Assembly (NCBI RefSeq): GCF_000021705.1
Contig: NC_012751.1
Span: 1,178,001 to 1,242,000, forward strand
Length of the DNA: 64,000 nucleotides
Direction of reading: 5' to 3'
Source of the DNA: Candidatus Hamiltonella defensa 5AT (Acyrthosiphon pisum)
GTDB lineage: Bacteria > Pseudomonadota > Gammaproteobacteria > Enterobacterales > Enterobacteriaceae
Every line of letters starts with the position of its first letter. Within the stretch, counting starts at the first letter, position 1. The notes under the pieces are model-generated. The model had not been told where the DNA came from. It saw only the letters and a list, made by a program, of their open reading frames with translations, and did not search any database. Of this stretch, positions 1-9,658 are shown piece after piece. The position numbers were made by a program, and so were the translations under genes.

Positions 1-186
1 TATTGGGATTACAATTGGCGTAAAAATAATGGCTCTGCACGCATGATTGAGATCAGCAAACGCGAGCGTTTTTATCAGCAGGAATACTGTGGTTGCGTTT
101 ATTCGCTTCGTGATACGAATTCGCACAGAAAAAATCACGGGCGGGATCCGATAAAAATAGGCAAGCTTTATTACGGAGATCAATAA
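1..186 (+). CDS. queH: Epoxyqueuosine reductase QueH, C-terminal part (cut by window edge)
   Basis: Frame 1 is open from the first base to the TAA at 184-186 (61 residues). The residues FYQQEYCGCVYSLRDTN match the C-terminal conserved block of QueH (DUF208 family), in which the YCGC cysteines help hold the metal/iron-sulfur centre. QueH performs the last step of queuosine synthesis, reducing epoxyqueuosine to queuosine in tRNA. The tail HGRDPIKIGKLYYGDQ is not diagnostic. Only the end of the gene is visible. The short gap to phrB (24 bp) suggests co-transcription. Confidence 0.8.
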   Translation, partial: YWDYNWRKNNGSARMIEISKRERFYQQEYCGCVYSLRDTNSHRKNHGRDPIKIGKLYYGDQ

Positions 187-210
187 AATATTTCATCCAA
201 CGAGGAAAAA

Positions 211-1665
211 ATGCCCACACATTTAGTCTGGTTACGTCATGACCTGCGTGTCACAGACAACAGAGCATTAAATGCCGCTTGTCAACATTCTGAAGCAAAG
301 GTGTTGGCGGTGTTTATTGCAACACCTATCCAATGGAAAACGCACCATATGGCGCCGCGTCAAGCGGCTTTTTTACTGGCTCACCTTAAAGCCGTGCAAG
401 CGCGGCTTGCTGAGCTCAATATTCCTTTGCATTATCATGAATGTGATGATTTTCAAGATGCAGTGAAATGGCTGATCGATTTTTGTGATCATCACAAAGT
501 AGATAAACTTTTTTACAATCATCAATATGAGATCAACGAATCTCGCCGTGATCACGCGCTTGAAAAAAAACTGAGTCATCAGGTGATTTGCCAGGGGTTC
601 CATGATGCCGTGCTTTTACCGCCTGAAAAGGTTTTAAAAGAAAATGGTCAAATGTATCAGGTATTTACGCCCTTTCGGCGCGCATTTTTAAAACAGTTAT
701 TCTTAACCAATCTGAGCTGTATTCCTGTACCCAAAAAGCGTGATGGGCCCCAGGTGAGCATTTCTCTGACTGAGCTTTCTTTTGATTATCCCCTCTTGGA
801 TTTTGATACCGAACTATTTCCGATAGGCGAAGCTGCCGCTCAAAAACAATTAACGCGTTTTTGCGATGCAAAGGTAAGCGCGTATTCTCATGCACGCGAT
901 ATGCTTGCCATTAAAGGAACGAGCGGTTTATCACCTTATTTAACACTTGGGATCTTGTCGCCCAGACAATGCCTGGGTTGTTTACGCGAGGCTTTTCCAG
1001 AAGGAATAGAGGATCATAAGGGGGCTTTTGATTGGCTCAATGAATTGATTTGGCGCGACTTTTATCGCCATCTTTTAATCGCTTATCCTCGTTTGTCAAA
1101 AGGGCACCCTTTTATTGGTTGGACAACATTTGTGCAATGGCATCATTCAGACTCTCTTTTGGAGAAATGGCAGCAAGGGCAAACAGGCTATCCCATCGTA
1201 GATGCCGCGATGCGTCAACTCAATACGACAGGTTGGATGCACAACCGCTTACGGATGATCACAGCCAGTTTTTTAGTGAAAGATTTACTGATCGATTGGC
1301 GTTTGGGAGAACGCTATTTTATGTCTCAATTAATTGATGGCGATTTAGCCGCGAATAACGGGGGCTGGCAATGGGCGGCTTCTACAGGCACAGATGCGGC
1401 GCCTTATTTTCGTATTTTTAACCCCACCACTCAGGGGGAACGCTTCGATCCCAAAGGCGAATTTATTCGCCATTGGTTGCCAGAATTAAACCCCGTGCCA
1501 GAGAGTGAGATTCATCAACCTTGGTCTTGGGCAGAAAAAAATCACAAACAGTTAGATTATCCTACGCCTATCGTCGATCATCAACAGGCGAGACAAGCGA
1601 CATTGTCCGCTTTCGCCACCGCTAAAAATTTGTCTGAGGAAATGAAACACAATCATGCTCAATAA
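211..1665 (+). CDS. phrB: Deoxyribodipyrimidine photolyase
   Basis: Light-dependent repair of cyclobutane pyrimidine dimers; a cytoplasmic flavoprotein. The 484-residue product starts MPTHLVWLRHDLRVTDNRAL, the N-terminal alpha/beta antenna domain (about residues 1-130). It carries the C-terminal FAD-binding helical domain with WLNELIWRDFYRHLL and the signature GWQWAASTGTDAAPYFRIFN. Length is close to E. coli PhrB (472). The ATG at 211 is preceded by gaggaaaaa, a good ribosome-binding site. The 3' end overlaps the next gene by 11 bp, so the two are probably translationally coupled. An intact photolyase in a genome with many broken genes suggests light/UV exposure or simply incomplete erosion. 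Confidence 0.95.
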   Translation: MPTHLVWLRHDLRVTDNRALNAACQHSEAKVLAVFIATPIQWKTHHMAPRQAAFLLAHLKAVQARLAELNIPLHYHECDDFQDAVKWLIDFCDHHKVDKLFYNHQYEINESRRDHALEKKLSHQVICQGFHDAVLLPPEKVLKENGQMYQVFTPFRRAFLKQLFLTNLSCIPVPKKRDGPQVSISLTELSFDYPLLDFDTELFPIGEAAAQKQLTRFCDAKVSAYSHARDMLAIKGTSGLSPYLTLGILSPRQCLGCLREAFPEGIEDHKGAFDWLNELIWRDFYRHLLIAYPRLSKGHPFIGWTTFVQWHHSDSLLEKWQQGQTGYPIVDAAMRQLNTTGWMHNRLRMITASFLVKDLLIDWRLGERYFMSQLIDGDLAANNGGWQWAASTGTDAAPYFRIFNPTTQGERFDPKGEFIRHWLPELNPVPESEIHQPWSWAEKNHKQLDYPTPIVDHQQARQATLSAFATAKNLSEEMKHNHAQ

Positions 1666-2398
1666 AGAATTAGAAAAAAAGCTCAACGAAGAGTTAAAAA
1701 CAGAGAGCTTTCAAGATTACGCGCCCAACGGGTTGCAAGTTGAAGGAAAAAGGGAAGTCAACAGAATCGTCACAGGGGTGACAGCTTGCCAGGCTTTGCT
1801 GGATAGAGCGGTGGAGCAAAATGCGGATGCTGTCCTGGTTCATCATGGGTATTTTTGGAAAAATGAGCCTGTGGTGGTCTGTGATATGAAGCGCCAGCGT
1901 CTGAAAACATTATTGACTCATGATATCAATCTTTATGCTTATCATCTGCCGTTAGATGCCCATCCTTCATTAGGCAATAATGCGCAACTGGCTGATTTGC
2001 TCGAGATAAAAACCATCGGAATGATTGATCCTTTGGTGCCTTATGGTGAGTTTGAAGTGCCTGCTGACGCCATTCATGTAAAAGAAATATTGGAAAAAAA
2101 ACTTCAGCGCCCGGTGTTGCATTGTGGTGATTCTGGGCCTGTGTATATCAAGCGAATTGCGTGGTGTACTGGTGGGGGTCAGGGATATCTCCAGAAAGCG
2201 GCTGAATTTGGCGTAGATGCGTTTATTACGGGTGAGGTCTCTGAGCAAACCATTCATATTGCGCGGGAGATGGGGGTGCATTTTTATGCGGCGGGGCATC
2301 ATGCGACAGAGCGTTATGGTATTCAGGCATTAGGGGCGTGGTTGGCTAAGCGTTATTTATTAGAGGTAATTTTTATTGATGTGCTCAATCCTGTATAA
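1655..2398 (+). CDS. ybgI: Nif3-like dinuclear metal-centre protein (YbgI family)
   Basis: A 247-residue member of the Nif3/YbgI family (annotated elsewhere as GTP cyclohydrolase I type 2), which forms a hexameric toroid with a two-metal site. Visible ligands include the VHHGYFW block near residue 64, the DAHPSLGNNAQLADLL block near residue 103 and the C-terminal GHHATERYG block. The start ATG lies inside the phrB stop region, giving an 11-bp overlap. phrB and ybgI are also near neighbours in E. coli. The cellular role of the family is still uncertain, so no reaction is assigned. The protein looks full length. Confidence 0.9.
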   Translation: MLNKELEKKLNEELKTESFQDYAPNGLQVEGKREVNRIVTGVTACQALLDRAVEQNADAVLVHHGYFWKNEPVVVCDMKRQRLKTLLTHDINLYAYHLPLDAHPSLGNNAQLADLLEIKTIGMIDPLVPYGEFEVPADAIHVKEILEKKLQRPVLHCGDSGPVYIKRIAWCTGGGQGYLQKAAEFGVDAFITGEVSEQTIHIAREMGVHFYAAGHHATERYGIQALGAWLAKRYLLEVIFIDVLNPV

Positions 2399-2547
2399 GT
2401 TCATGGATTCCATATTCTGCTTCAGTCATTTTGGATCCAAACTAAAACTTTTTATTCGAATTGATATGAGCAAAAACCACGTTATGATCGTCATTCAAAA
2501 TTTCTTAATTGTAATAAATGTTCAGGTAAAAATAGGCAGGTAACCAC

Positions 2548-3840
2548 ATGCTTGATCCCCATATTTTGCGTAAAGAGCCTCATACTGTTGCTGAAAAACT
2601 GGCTCGAAGATATTTTTCTCTCAACTTGAGCATGCTATTTGAGCAAGAACAACATCGAAAAATGCTACAGGTCAAAACAGAAGCACTTCAGGCAAAACGA
2701 AATTCACTTTCAGCCTCTATCGCCGAAGGAAAAAAGAAAGGCGAAAACATTGATTCCCTTTACATTGAGGTCAATCAACTCAAAATTACATTAGACAGTG
2801 CTCAAAAAGAGCTTGAAGAATTACAAAAAAAAATCCGGGCGTTTCAGCTTTCTCTTCCTAATTTACCTGATGATTCGGTACCCGAAGGTAAAAATGAAGA
2901 AGATAATCAAGAAATCATGCGATGGGGCCAACCAAAAAAATATTCTTTTCCTGCGCTGGATCATGTCACGCTGGGTGAAAAATTAACAGGGCTTGATTTT
3001 GCTTCCGCCGCCCAGCTCGCCGGTAGTCGGTTTGTCGTGATGAAAGGGCCTATAGCCCGCCTGCACAGAGCACTTTCTCAATTTATGCTCGATTTACATA
3101 CAAAGCAGAATGGCTATACGGAATTTTATGTGCCTTATTTTGTCAATCACGATAGCTTATTGGGCACAGGGCAGCTCCCCAAATTTGGCGAAGATTTATT
3201 TCATATAGAACCTCTGGGGTCAGACGATAAAAAGTACGCCTTGATACCGACTGCGGAAGTCCCTCTGACCAATCTGGTACGCCAGCAAATTTTAGAAGAA
3301 TCCTCATTGCCATTAAAAATGATGGCGCATACACCTTGTTTTCGTTCTGAAGCAGGTTCTTATGGGCGTGATACTCGCGGTTTAATACGAATGCATCAAT
3401 TCGATAAAGTTGAATTAGTTCAAATTACACGTCCAGAAGATTCAATGAGAGCATTAGAAGAACTGACAGAGCATGCCGAGCAGGTGCTGAAAAAACTGGA
3501 ATTACCTTATCGAAAAATGTTGCTTTGTACAGGAGATATGGGATTTGGGGCGAAGAAAACCTATGATTTAGAAGTGTGGTTAGAAGGTCAGAAGACGTAT
3601 CGAGAAATTTCTTCCTGTTCAAATATGGGTGATTTTCAGGCACGTCGAATGCAGACACGCTATAAAACGGCATCAAAAAATTGTTTTGTTCATACCTTAA
3701 ATGGATCCGGCCTGGCAGTGGGTCGTACTTTGGTCGCAGTGATGGAAAATTATCAACAGGAAAATGGCAGCATTGCAGTGCCACAGGTTTTGCAACCTTA
3801 TATGGAAGGATTAGAGTATATAAAAAATATCGAAAAATAA
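2548..3840 (+). CDS. serS: Seryl-tRNA synthetase
   Basis: Charges tRNA-Ser and tRNA-Sec with serine; class II synthetase, 430 residues as in E. coli. The N-terminal antiparallel coiled-coil arm that grips the tRNA spans about residues 25-105 (rich in K/E/Q heptads, [17 protein letters not shown]). Class II motif 2 is [21 protein letters not shown] and motif 3 is [18 protein letters not shown]. The TAEVPLTNL block contributes to the active site. The preceding 149-bp gap likely holds its own promoter. Residues look intact throughout. Confidence 0.97.
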
Positions 3841-4034
3841 CTAAAAAGGCTATTCTCAACGAGCTCAAGTCTGTTGAAGCCCAAAAATTGGCAGGCTCCA
3901 CACTGATGTCATTGACGCCTGGAAGATGTTCGATCCCCTATCAGTCATCAAAGGCTGAAAAATAATCGCATTTTTTGATAAATGATCTAAATTTAAAAAG
4001 AAATCAATTTTTTTTAAATAAAAGAGAAAAAATA

Positions 4035-4691
4035 ATGGAATATTATTTACTGATCATTATTAAATTTGCTATCGGTTTTGGTATTGTGATGACTCATATG
4101 AATTTAGCGGGTAAAACACAATTATCACAGATGACGCCCATCGATTTTATCGGTAATTTTGCATTCGGCGGGATTATAGGCGGGGTGATTTATAATGAAA
4201 AAATCCCAATGCATCAGTATATTATTGTTTTATTGCTCGGTGTTTTGCTTGTTTCTTTTCTTAATTTTATCAGTAAAAAATTTCATTTATTTCGCGCTTT
4301 TGCAATAGGAGAGCCCATTCCAATTATAAAAAATGGCCGATTTTTAATAGAAAATATTCGCGAAAAGAAAAATAAAATCGATATCCTCAGAGTCGCTTCC
4401 CAATTGCATTCTAAGGGTATTTCTTCATTTAAAGAACTAAAATATGCTCAAATTGAACCTGATGGCCAAATAACCGCCGTTTCTAAAAAAAATGATTTGC
4501 CGTCCATTATTATTATACAGGATGGTAAAATTAGAATTGATAAATTAGAGGAAACTGAAAAAAATGACAGTTGGTTATCAGAAAAATTAAAGTTTTGCGA
4601 TATTTCAGATATAAAAGATGTATTTATTGCTGAATTTTGGAAAGACGAAGTGACTTTTATTATGAATAATGGGGAAATAAAAAAATCTTGA
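4035..4691 (+). CDS. DUF421 (YetF/YdfR-like) membrane protein
   Basis: A 218-residue protein with three N-terminal membrane segments (about residues 2-20, 36-54 and 58-80) followed by a soluble alpha/beta domain. The motif FRAFAIGEPIPIIKNGRF is typical of the DUF421 family, where the post-membrane region begins with a G-x-P-x-x-I/L-I-x-x-G motif. The open frame extends to a TTG at 3975, but the ATG at 4035 is preferred: aaagagaaaa sits just upstream and the family begins directly with the first helix. Function of the family is unknown in proteobacteria; in Bacillus it is linked to spore-coat or phospholipid phenotypes. AT-rich composition resembles the neighbouring unknown genes, which hints at acquisition or drift. 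Confidence 0.75.
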   Translation: MEYYLLIIIKFAIGFGIVMTHMNLAGKTQLSQMTPIDFIGNFAFGGIIGGVIYNEKIPMHQYIIVLLLGVLLVSFLNFISKKFHLFRAFAIGEPIPIIKNGRFLIENIREKKNKIDILRVASQLHSKGISSFKELKYAQIEPDGQITAVSKKNDLPSIIIIQDGKIRIDKLEETEKNDSWLSEKLKFCDISDIKDVFIAEFWKDEVTFIMNNGEIKKS

Positions 4692-4706
4692 AAAGAGTCT
4701 TTTTAA

Positions 4707-4726
4707 GGAGCATTTTTTAATGCTCC
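4707..4726 (+). terminator. Hairpin after the DUF421 gene
   Basis: A perfect 8-bp inverted repeat (ggagcatt / aatgctcc) with a 4-nt T loop starts 16 bp after the stop codon. No strong U-tract follows, so rho-independent termination is plausible but not certain. It lies between two convergent genes. Confidence 0.4.
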
Positions 4727-4878
4727 AAATTGAAACAGGTTTTTATATTTTCAATATAATTTATTTTTTTCACCGCTCCGGCAATGTTGATAAAAACAAT
4801 ACCGGATAAGGCTATTTAATTCATTAATATTTGATCAATATTGACGATAGTACTGATTGATTGTGAATTAAATTAATA

Positions 4879-5931
4879 TTAATTTGATACAGCAGAGACA
4901 GGCACATTATTAACAGCCATTGTATAAGAAGAAAACGATTTTTCTTGTTGTATATTAGCAGAGTAAGAGATTTCTTCAGATTGAGGAAAACCAGAACTAG
5001 CACTAACAAGTGAGTAAGTGTCGGTCGAAGTAGTAGAGCGATTTACTGAAGCAGTAGAATCCAGAGTCTCCTGCTCCAGAGGAGTCAATTTCATATATTT
5101 GAGATTATTAGAAACATATTCCAATGTTCTGTTCCACACATTTAATACAGGATTGACTACATTTAAAACCCAGGTTGTTGTTTGTGTATTTTTTGAAACA
5201 TTTTTTTCTAGAAGTTGAAAACGTTCTTGAAGATTTTTATAATTTTCAAGAGCAGTATTGAGAGAAGTCTGAGTATTTTTTAGGTTATCATCCACATTTT
5301 CATTAATCTTTTTTAGAGAGATATTTTTAATATCTTCTATTTGATTTGCATTATTAGTAATAAGTTTTGTATTAGATTCGATACCTTTTTTATTAGTATT
5401 TATCTTATTTATATTATTATTAAGTTCTTTATTAGACTTGATACCTTCTTTATTACTATTTATTTCATGTGTATTAATATCTATTTTACTTTCATTATCA
5501 GTAATTCTGATTTCTAGCCGAGTAGTTAGAGTTTTTATTCTATTATTTAATGTTTCATCGATTTTTTTGCAATCTTTTTTTATCTCCAAACTTGACGAAT
5601 CTAATCTTTTTTCTAATGTTGCGATACTTGATTTTATAATTTCACCTGTTCTATTGGATTCGTTTGTATTTAATTGTGTAAATTCTTCTCTTATTTTGAT
5701 TAAAGAATCATTTAATGTGATTTTTTCTTTATCAAAGTCTTCGAATGTTAATTTATTTTGCAGTTCTGCGGAAATGTTCTTCAATTGCTCTAAAATATTC
5801 AATATATTTTGTCTTCTTTTGTTAGTTACTTTAATTGTCATTTCTGCTGCAGAAATTACATTTTCTTTAATATCTTCAATACCGTCAATATATTTAAGAT
5901 CTGTTCTTGTTGTTAGTTTTGTTGTTGACAT
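4879..5931 (-). CDS. Coiled-coil protein of unknown function
   Basis: 350 residues, AT-rich, no signal peptide. Start chosen at the ATG encoding MSTTKLTTRTDLKY: the frame reaches a TTG at 5952, but aaaaggaaac lies at the right distance upstream of the ATG. The middle (about residues 40-240) is almost entirely heptad-like, with Asn/Ile-rich near-repeats such as SNKEGIKSNKELNNN and TNKKGIESNTKLITN. These resemble stalks of trimeric fibres or coiled-coil effectors. A short hydrophobic stretch TTWVLNVVNPVLNVWN follows, then a Ser/Thr-rich disordered tail. I do not recognise a family. It lies in a leftward cluster with two metallopeptidase-like genes and could be an exported host-interaction protein, but no secretion signal can be read. 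Confidence 0.65.
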   Translation of the reverse strand: MSTTKLTTRTDLKYIDGIEDIKENVISAAEMTIKVTNKRRQNILNILEQLKNISAELQNKLTFEDFDKEKITLNDSLIKIREEFTQLNTNESNRTGEIIKSSIATLEKRLDSSSLEIKKDCKKIDETLNNRIKTLTTRLEIRITDNESKIDINTHEINSNKEGIKSNKELNNNINKINTNKKGIESNTKLITNNANQIEDIKNISLKKINENVDDNLKNTQTSLNTALENYKNLQERFQLLEKNVSKNTQTTTWVLNVVNPVLNVWNRTLEYVSNNLKYMKLTPLEQETLDSTASVNRSTTSTDTYSLVSASSGFPQSEEISYSANIQQEKSFSSYTMAVNNVPVSAVSN

Positions 5932-6398
5932 TATTTGTTTCCTTTTTTTCAAAATTTTTCTTTATAAAACATTCAGAGAATTTGGTTAATCAATAAATAA
6001 TGATTAGAAATATCACCTATTAATTTATTTCAACTAACTTAATTAAAATACACATTAACTATAATAATTTGTATTAAAAAATAAAAATTAAAAATTAAAA
6101 ATTATTAAATAAAATTAAAATAAATTATTTGTAATTCAGATTTGTTTTTTTATTAAAAATAAATTAAATGTTCTCAATTTTTATTAAGGAATTTTTACAA
6201 CTTTGCTTATTTTTATTGTTTTAAATTTACATCAATATCATTAAAAATGACATTCGAAAAATTTTTTAAAAAATAGTTTTATAATATCTATCCTGGTTAC
6301 AAAAAGAATGAATTTAAATTTATACTGATAAATAAAACAGACGAAAAATAGGGGGCGTTATTTAGAATAATAATAATCGGAATGATGAAAAATCGTTT
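5932..6398. other. 467-bp AT-rich intergenic region with a short coding relic
   Basis: No intact gene. The sequence is very AT-rich. On the minus strand, about 6210-6275 reads as a short open stretch ending LKNFSNVIFNDIDVNLKQ-stop. This is similar to the end of a comparable stretch at 11888-11945 (LKIFASIIFEGIDVKLK-stop). Both lie about 270-300 bp upstream of a leftward unknown gene. They look like the C-terminal relics of one lost gene family. Confidence 0.4.
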
Positions 6399-7745
6399 TT
6401 AATTTTTTTTAATCTCTAAAACCTGGCTTTTTATCCAACCTCCTTGTAATCGAGTGTTTAATTCATCCCCTATTTGCACCTGCTCAATTTTTTTCAGCAT
6501 AGATCCAGAAGAAAAACACGTTACACTATAACCTCTTGCTAAAGTCGCCAGTGGACTGACCGTTTCCAATCGGCTGGATACCACCGCAAAACGTTGTACA
6601 TAATGATGTATTTTTCTTTCCATGGCCGCTTTCAGTTGATGAAACTCTTCTTGTATTTGCTTTTGATACTGATAAATCTGGATCTGGGGAGCTCGACGTA
6701 ATACGTTTTTTTTGAGGTGAGCTTCTTGATGTATTAACCCCTTCAGCTTTGCTTGAATGATTTTTTCCATGCTGATTTTAAAATGTATCAACTGCATTTT
6801 TTGTCGCTCTAATTCCAGCTGTGGATGCTGTTGCTCAATACAATGGCTCAGATGCACAAATCGTTGGCGCAGCTTTGAAAAATAGTAATCCATGGCCATT
6901 GCCATGCGTTGCTGGTGTGATCCAAGCTTCTGGATGATGTCTCTCCTATCTCTTGTGACCCGCTCAGCTGCAGCAGAAGGCGTGGAAGCACGGAGATCTG
7001 CAACCAAATCGGCAATACTCACATCTGTTTCATGCCCAATCGCACTGACAATCGGGAGGTCGCTATCAAAAATGGCGCGAGCCACTCTCTCATCATTAAA
7101 ACAGGATAAATCTTCAAGAGAACCGCCCCCTCGCGCCAAAATAACCAGATCGCATTCCGCACGCCGATTTGCAATGCTGAGCGCTTTGACAATCTGGGAG
7201 GGGGCATATTCCCCCTGCACCTTGGTCGGATAAATCACCACAGGCAAAGAAGGGTCACGGTGTTGTAATACTTTTAAAATGTCGAACAAAGCAGCACCAC
7301 TGATCGAAGTAATGACCCCCAGCTGCTTCACCGAATCAGGAAGGGGTTTTTTGTATTTTTCTGCAAACAGCCCTTCTGCGGCCAATTTTTTTTTTAACTG
7401 TTCAAATTTCTGACGCAGTATCCCTTCACCGGCCGGTTCCATGCTTTCCACAATCAGTTGATATTCTCCTCTGGGCTCATAAAGACTGACACAAGCGCGT
7501 ACAAGCACCTGCAGTCCATTTTGTACTTTGAAAAAAATATGGCGATTGTTATTACGGAACATAGTGCAGCGCACCTGTGTTCGTTCATCCTTTAACGTAA
7601 AATACCAGTGACCCGAAGAAGGTTGAGAAAAATTAGAAATTTCAGCCATCAGCCAAATTTGACCTATGTTTTTTTCCAATATGTCACGAACACGGATATT
7701 GAGTTGACTGACTGTCAAAAGATCAGAGAAATGAGAAAGTGGCAT
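6399..7745 (-). CDS. xseA: Exodeoxyribonuclease VII large subunit
   Basis: 448 residues, close to E. coli XseA (456). The N-terminal OB-fold (about residues 10-105) has the family sequence IWLMAEISNFSQPSSGHWYFTLKD. The catalytic core is seen in GVITSISGAALFDIL, LARGGGSLEDLSCFNDE and SAIGHETDVSIADLVADLRA. The C-terminal third is helical coiled coil, as expected for the part that binds XseB. With XseB it degrades single-stranded DNA to oligonucleotides. It stands alone between two unknown leftward genes and not beside guaB as in many Enterobacterales, so local synteny is broken. Confidence 0.96.
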   Translation of the reverse strand: MPLSHFSDLLTVSQLNIRVRDILEKNIGQIWLMAEISNFSQPSSGHWYFTLKDERTQVRCTMFRNNNRHIFFKVQNGLQVLVRACVSLYEPRGEYQLIVESMEPAGEGILRQKFEQLKKKLAAEGLFAEKYKKPLPDSVKQLGVITSISGAALFDILKVLQHRDPSLPVVIYPTKVQGEYAPSQIVKALSIANRRAECDLVILARGGGSLEDLSCFNDERVARAIFDSDLPIVSAIGHETDVSIADLVADLRASTPSAAAERVTRDRRDIIQKLGSHQQRMAMAMDYYFSKLRQRFVHLSHCIEQQHPQLELERQKMQLIHFKISMEKIIQAKLKGLIHQEAHLKKNVLRRAPQIQIYQYQKQIQEEFHQLKAAMERKIHHYVQRFAVVSSRLETVSPLATLARGYSVTCFSSGSMLKKIEQVQIGDELNTRLQGGWIKSQVLEIKKN

Positions 7746-7860
7746 AGAATTTCAATTTGAGAAGAGTTTTTAATGAAAAGATATTATCTTGATTGTCATC
7801 CACAGACAACCTAAAACCTCCGACGGTACTAGTGAGAAAAATACCGTCAGATAAACTGAT

Positions 7861-9477
7861 TTAAATCGGTGAGCTTATTACATATGCAGGTGCTAAATCT
7901 GCCTCCTTTTTTTTTGAATCAGCTAAATGAGAAGCATTGACAAAATTTGATGAAGAAAATTGATTAACATCATCAATCATTAGTGATGCCAGTTGTTGTT
8001 CTAACCGCTGCTGACAGGTTAAGTCTGAAAATAAGGAATCATTATAATAATCGTCTTCTTCTAATTTTAATTTTATCCAGGCTTTTAATCCGCCTCCTTC
8101 TTTTTCTTTTTTTAATTCTTCATGATAAACTATTTTAATTAATTCATTAAATTGACCACTGTCCTCTAAATTTCTTTGATTGCTTACCGACTTTAGTAAA
8201 AGATTTATAAAATTCAGGGTTGTATCTTTAAGATAAGCAATAATGGTGGGTGCCACGCTATAAAGAAAAGATTTTTTTTCATTCAGAGGTTCATTAAAAT
8301 TTTTTGTGTCAAAAAAACCCGCATCAATAATTTCTGTGAGATTTAGGTATTTATCTTTTTCCATATAAAAAGCGGCAAAATCGCTTGAAGTGTCTCCCTC
8401 TTCTGACCGAGAAATATATTCTGATAACCCTTCCATAATAATAGGCCCAAGATCTGTTTTACCTGTCGCGTAAAACGTCAAGGCACGAACAAATGTCGAT
8501 TTTATCAGACTCAGCGTGTTTATTTTTTTAGAATAACATTTGTCCAGATTCACATACATGTTACTGATGTAACTTTCTTTTAATGATGGATCTGTAAACG
8601 CATAAAATTGATTCGGATCAACATCATTTTTTATCGAAAATTGAGCATAATTATCGTCTTCCTGAAAAACAAATAATTTAAAATTCACTTGATGTTCATC
8701 GCTTGTAACAGGAATAAAATTTTTTAAGCAAAATTTTTGATCAAAAATATCTAAAGCACGTTTTAAGCTTGCATAAATTTTATCTTCAGTAAAATGTTCG
8801 CTACCATTTGAAAATGCCGTTTCTGAAAAAACATCAATATTAAAAACTAACCTGGGATTAAAATGAATCGATATTTTTTTTTGAAAAGTTAAATCTGTTT
8901 TTTCGTTATTTTTTGATGAGAGTTTGAATTCTCCACCTTTTGGTAAATAAACCTGGGATTGTATGTATATCTCTTTAATATTTTGCATGCTCATGGTTTT
9001 ATGCAAAAACATGTCAATTGCTGTTTCATATAAACGATGACATTTTTCACGAGTGAGTCCGTTTTCTAAATTATCTTCGATAAATTTTTTAAGTGCTTCT
9101 GGAGTTGCCATATTTTTCAATAAAGTTTCATTTTCTTTAAGAAAATCTTGAATATTTGAAAAATATACCGCTCGCGTTTTATCCTGTTTTTGAAAAGTTT
9201 CACATCTTTCATTTAATGACTTTAATAGTTCAGTAATGTTATTTTTTTCATCATCACTGGTAGAGATACGATCTATATCGTAATCTACTATACGAAGAAA
9301 ATAATTTTTTACTTGATTAATGCAATTTTGTTTATATAAAAAATCGCTAAAAAATTTTAAATCTATCGTGTCATTTGTAGATGAAGTTTTTATATGGCTG
9401 CCTGTTTTATGATAGGTGAGCTCTAAATCTTCATTTTTCTCTTTAATCCATGAAATATTTTCTATTGTTTTTTGCAT
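7861..9477 (-). CDS. Degenerate metallopeptidase-like protein (paralogue of next gene)
   Basis: 538 residues, AT-rich, no signal peptide. The region from about residue 205 aligns by eye with the upstream neighbour: FQKKISIHFN, LVFNID.FS, YISNMYVN and FVRALTFYATGK are shared. Where the neighbour has HEFVH, this protein has STFVR (residues 327-331), so both zinc histidines and the catalytic glutamate are gone. The later glutamate (E349, in MEG) remains. It is therefore very likely a pseudoenzyme. The family looks gluzincin/M9-collagenase-like, but the relation is weak and inferred from the motif layout. The N-terminal 200 residues are helical and unlike known domains I recognise. It is intact despite losing the active site, suggesting a retained binding or regulatory role, perhaps as a host-directed effector. 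Confidence 0.7.
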   Translation of the reverse strand: MQKTIENISWIKEKNEDLELTYHKTGSHIKTSSTNDTIDLKFFSDFLYKQNCINQVKNYFLRIVDYDIDRISTSDDEKNNITELLKSLNERCETFQKQDKTRAVYFSNIQDFLKENETLLKNMATPEALKKFIEDNLENGLTREKCHRLYETAIDMFLHKTMSMQNIKEIYIQSQVYLPKGGEFKLSSKNNEKTDLTFQKKISIHFNPRLVFNIDVFSETAFSNGSEHFTEDKIYASLKRALDIFDQKFCLKNFIPVTSDEHQVNFKLFVFQEDDNYAQFSIKNDVDPNQFYAFTDPSLKESYISNMYVNLDKCYSKKINTLSLIKSTFVRALTFYATGKTDLGPIIMEGLSEYISRSEEGDTSSDFAAFYMEKDKYLNLTEIIDAGFFDTKNFNEPLNEKKSFLYSVAPTIIAYLKDTTLNFINLLLKSVSNQRNLEDSGQFNELIKIVYHEELKKEKEGGGLKAWIKLKLEEDDYYNDSLFSDLTCQQRLEQQLASLMIDDVNQFSSSNFVNASHLADSKKKEADLAPAYVISSPI

Positions 9478-9658
9478 TATTTATTTCTCCAAAGAATTTT
9501 TGTTAATAAATAATCAGCTTCTGATTATACTTTTATAAAAGCATAAACTATCATAGTATCAAAAAAGGTTTTTTACCAAAAATCAGAATCATTTTCGTTT
9601 TATTTAAAAAAACAGAGATAATTTTTTATAAAAATAATGCGGGATAAATTGATTTAAC

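Noticed and set aside
3681..3965. 94-residue frame overlapping the serS 3' end
   Set aside because: It overlaps the highly conserved serS motif 3 region in another frame and has no own start signal.
7829..7855. Inverted repeat gacggta / taccgtc between xseA and the metallopeptidase-like gene
   Set aside because: Seven-bp stem without an A/T tract on the side needed for leftward termination; a terminator or operator role could not be supported.
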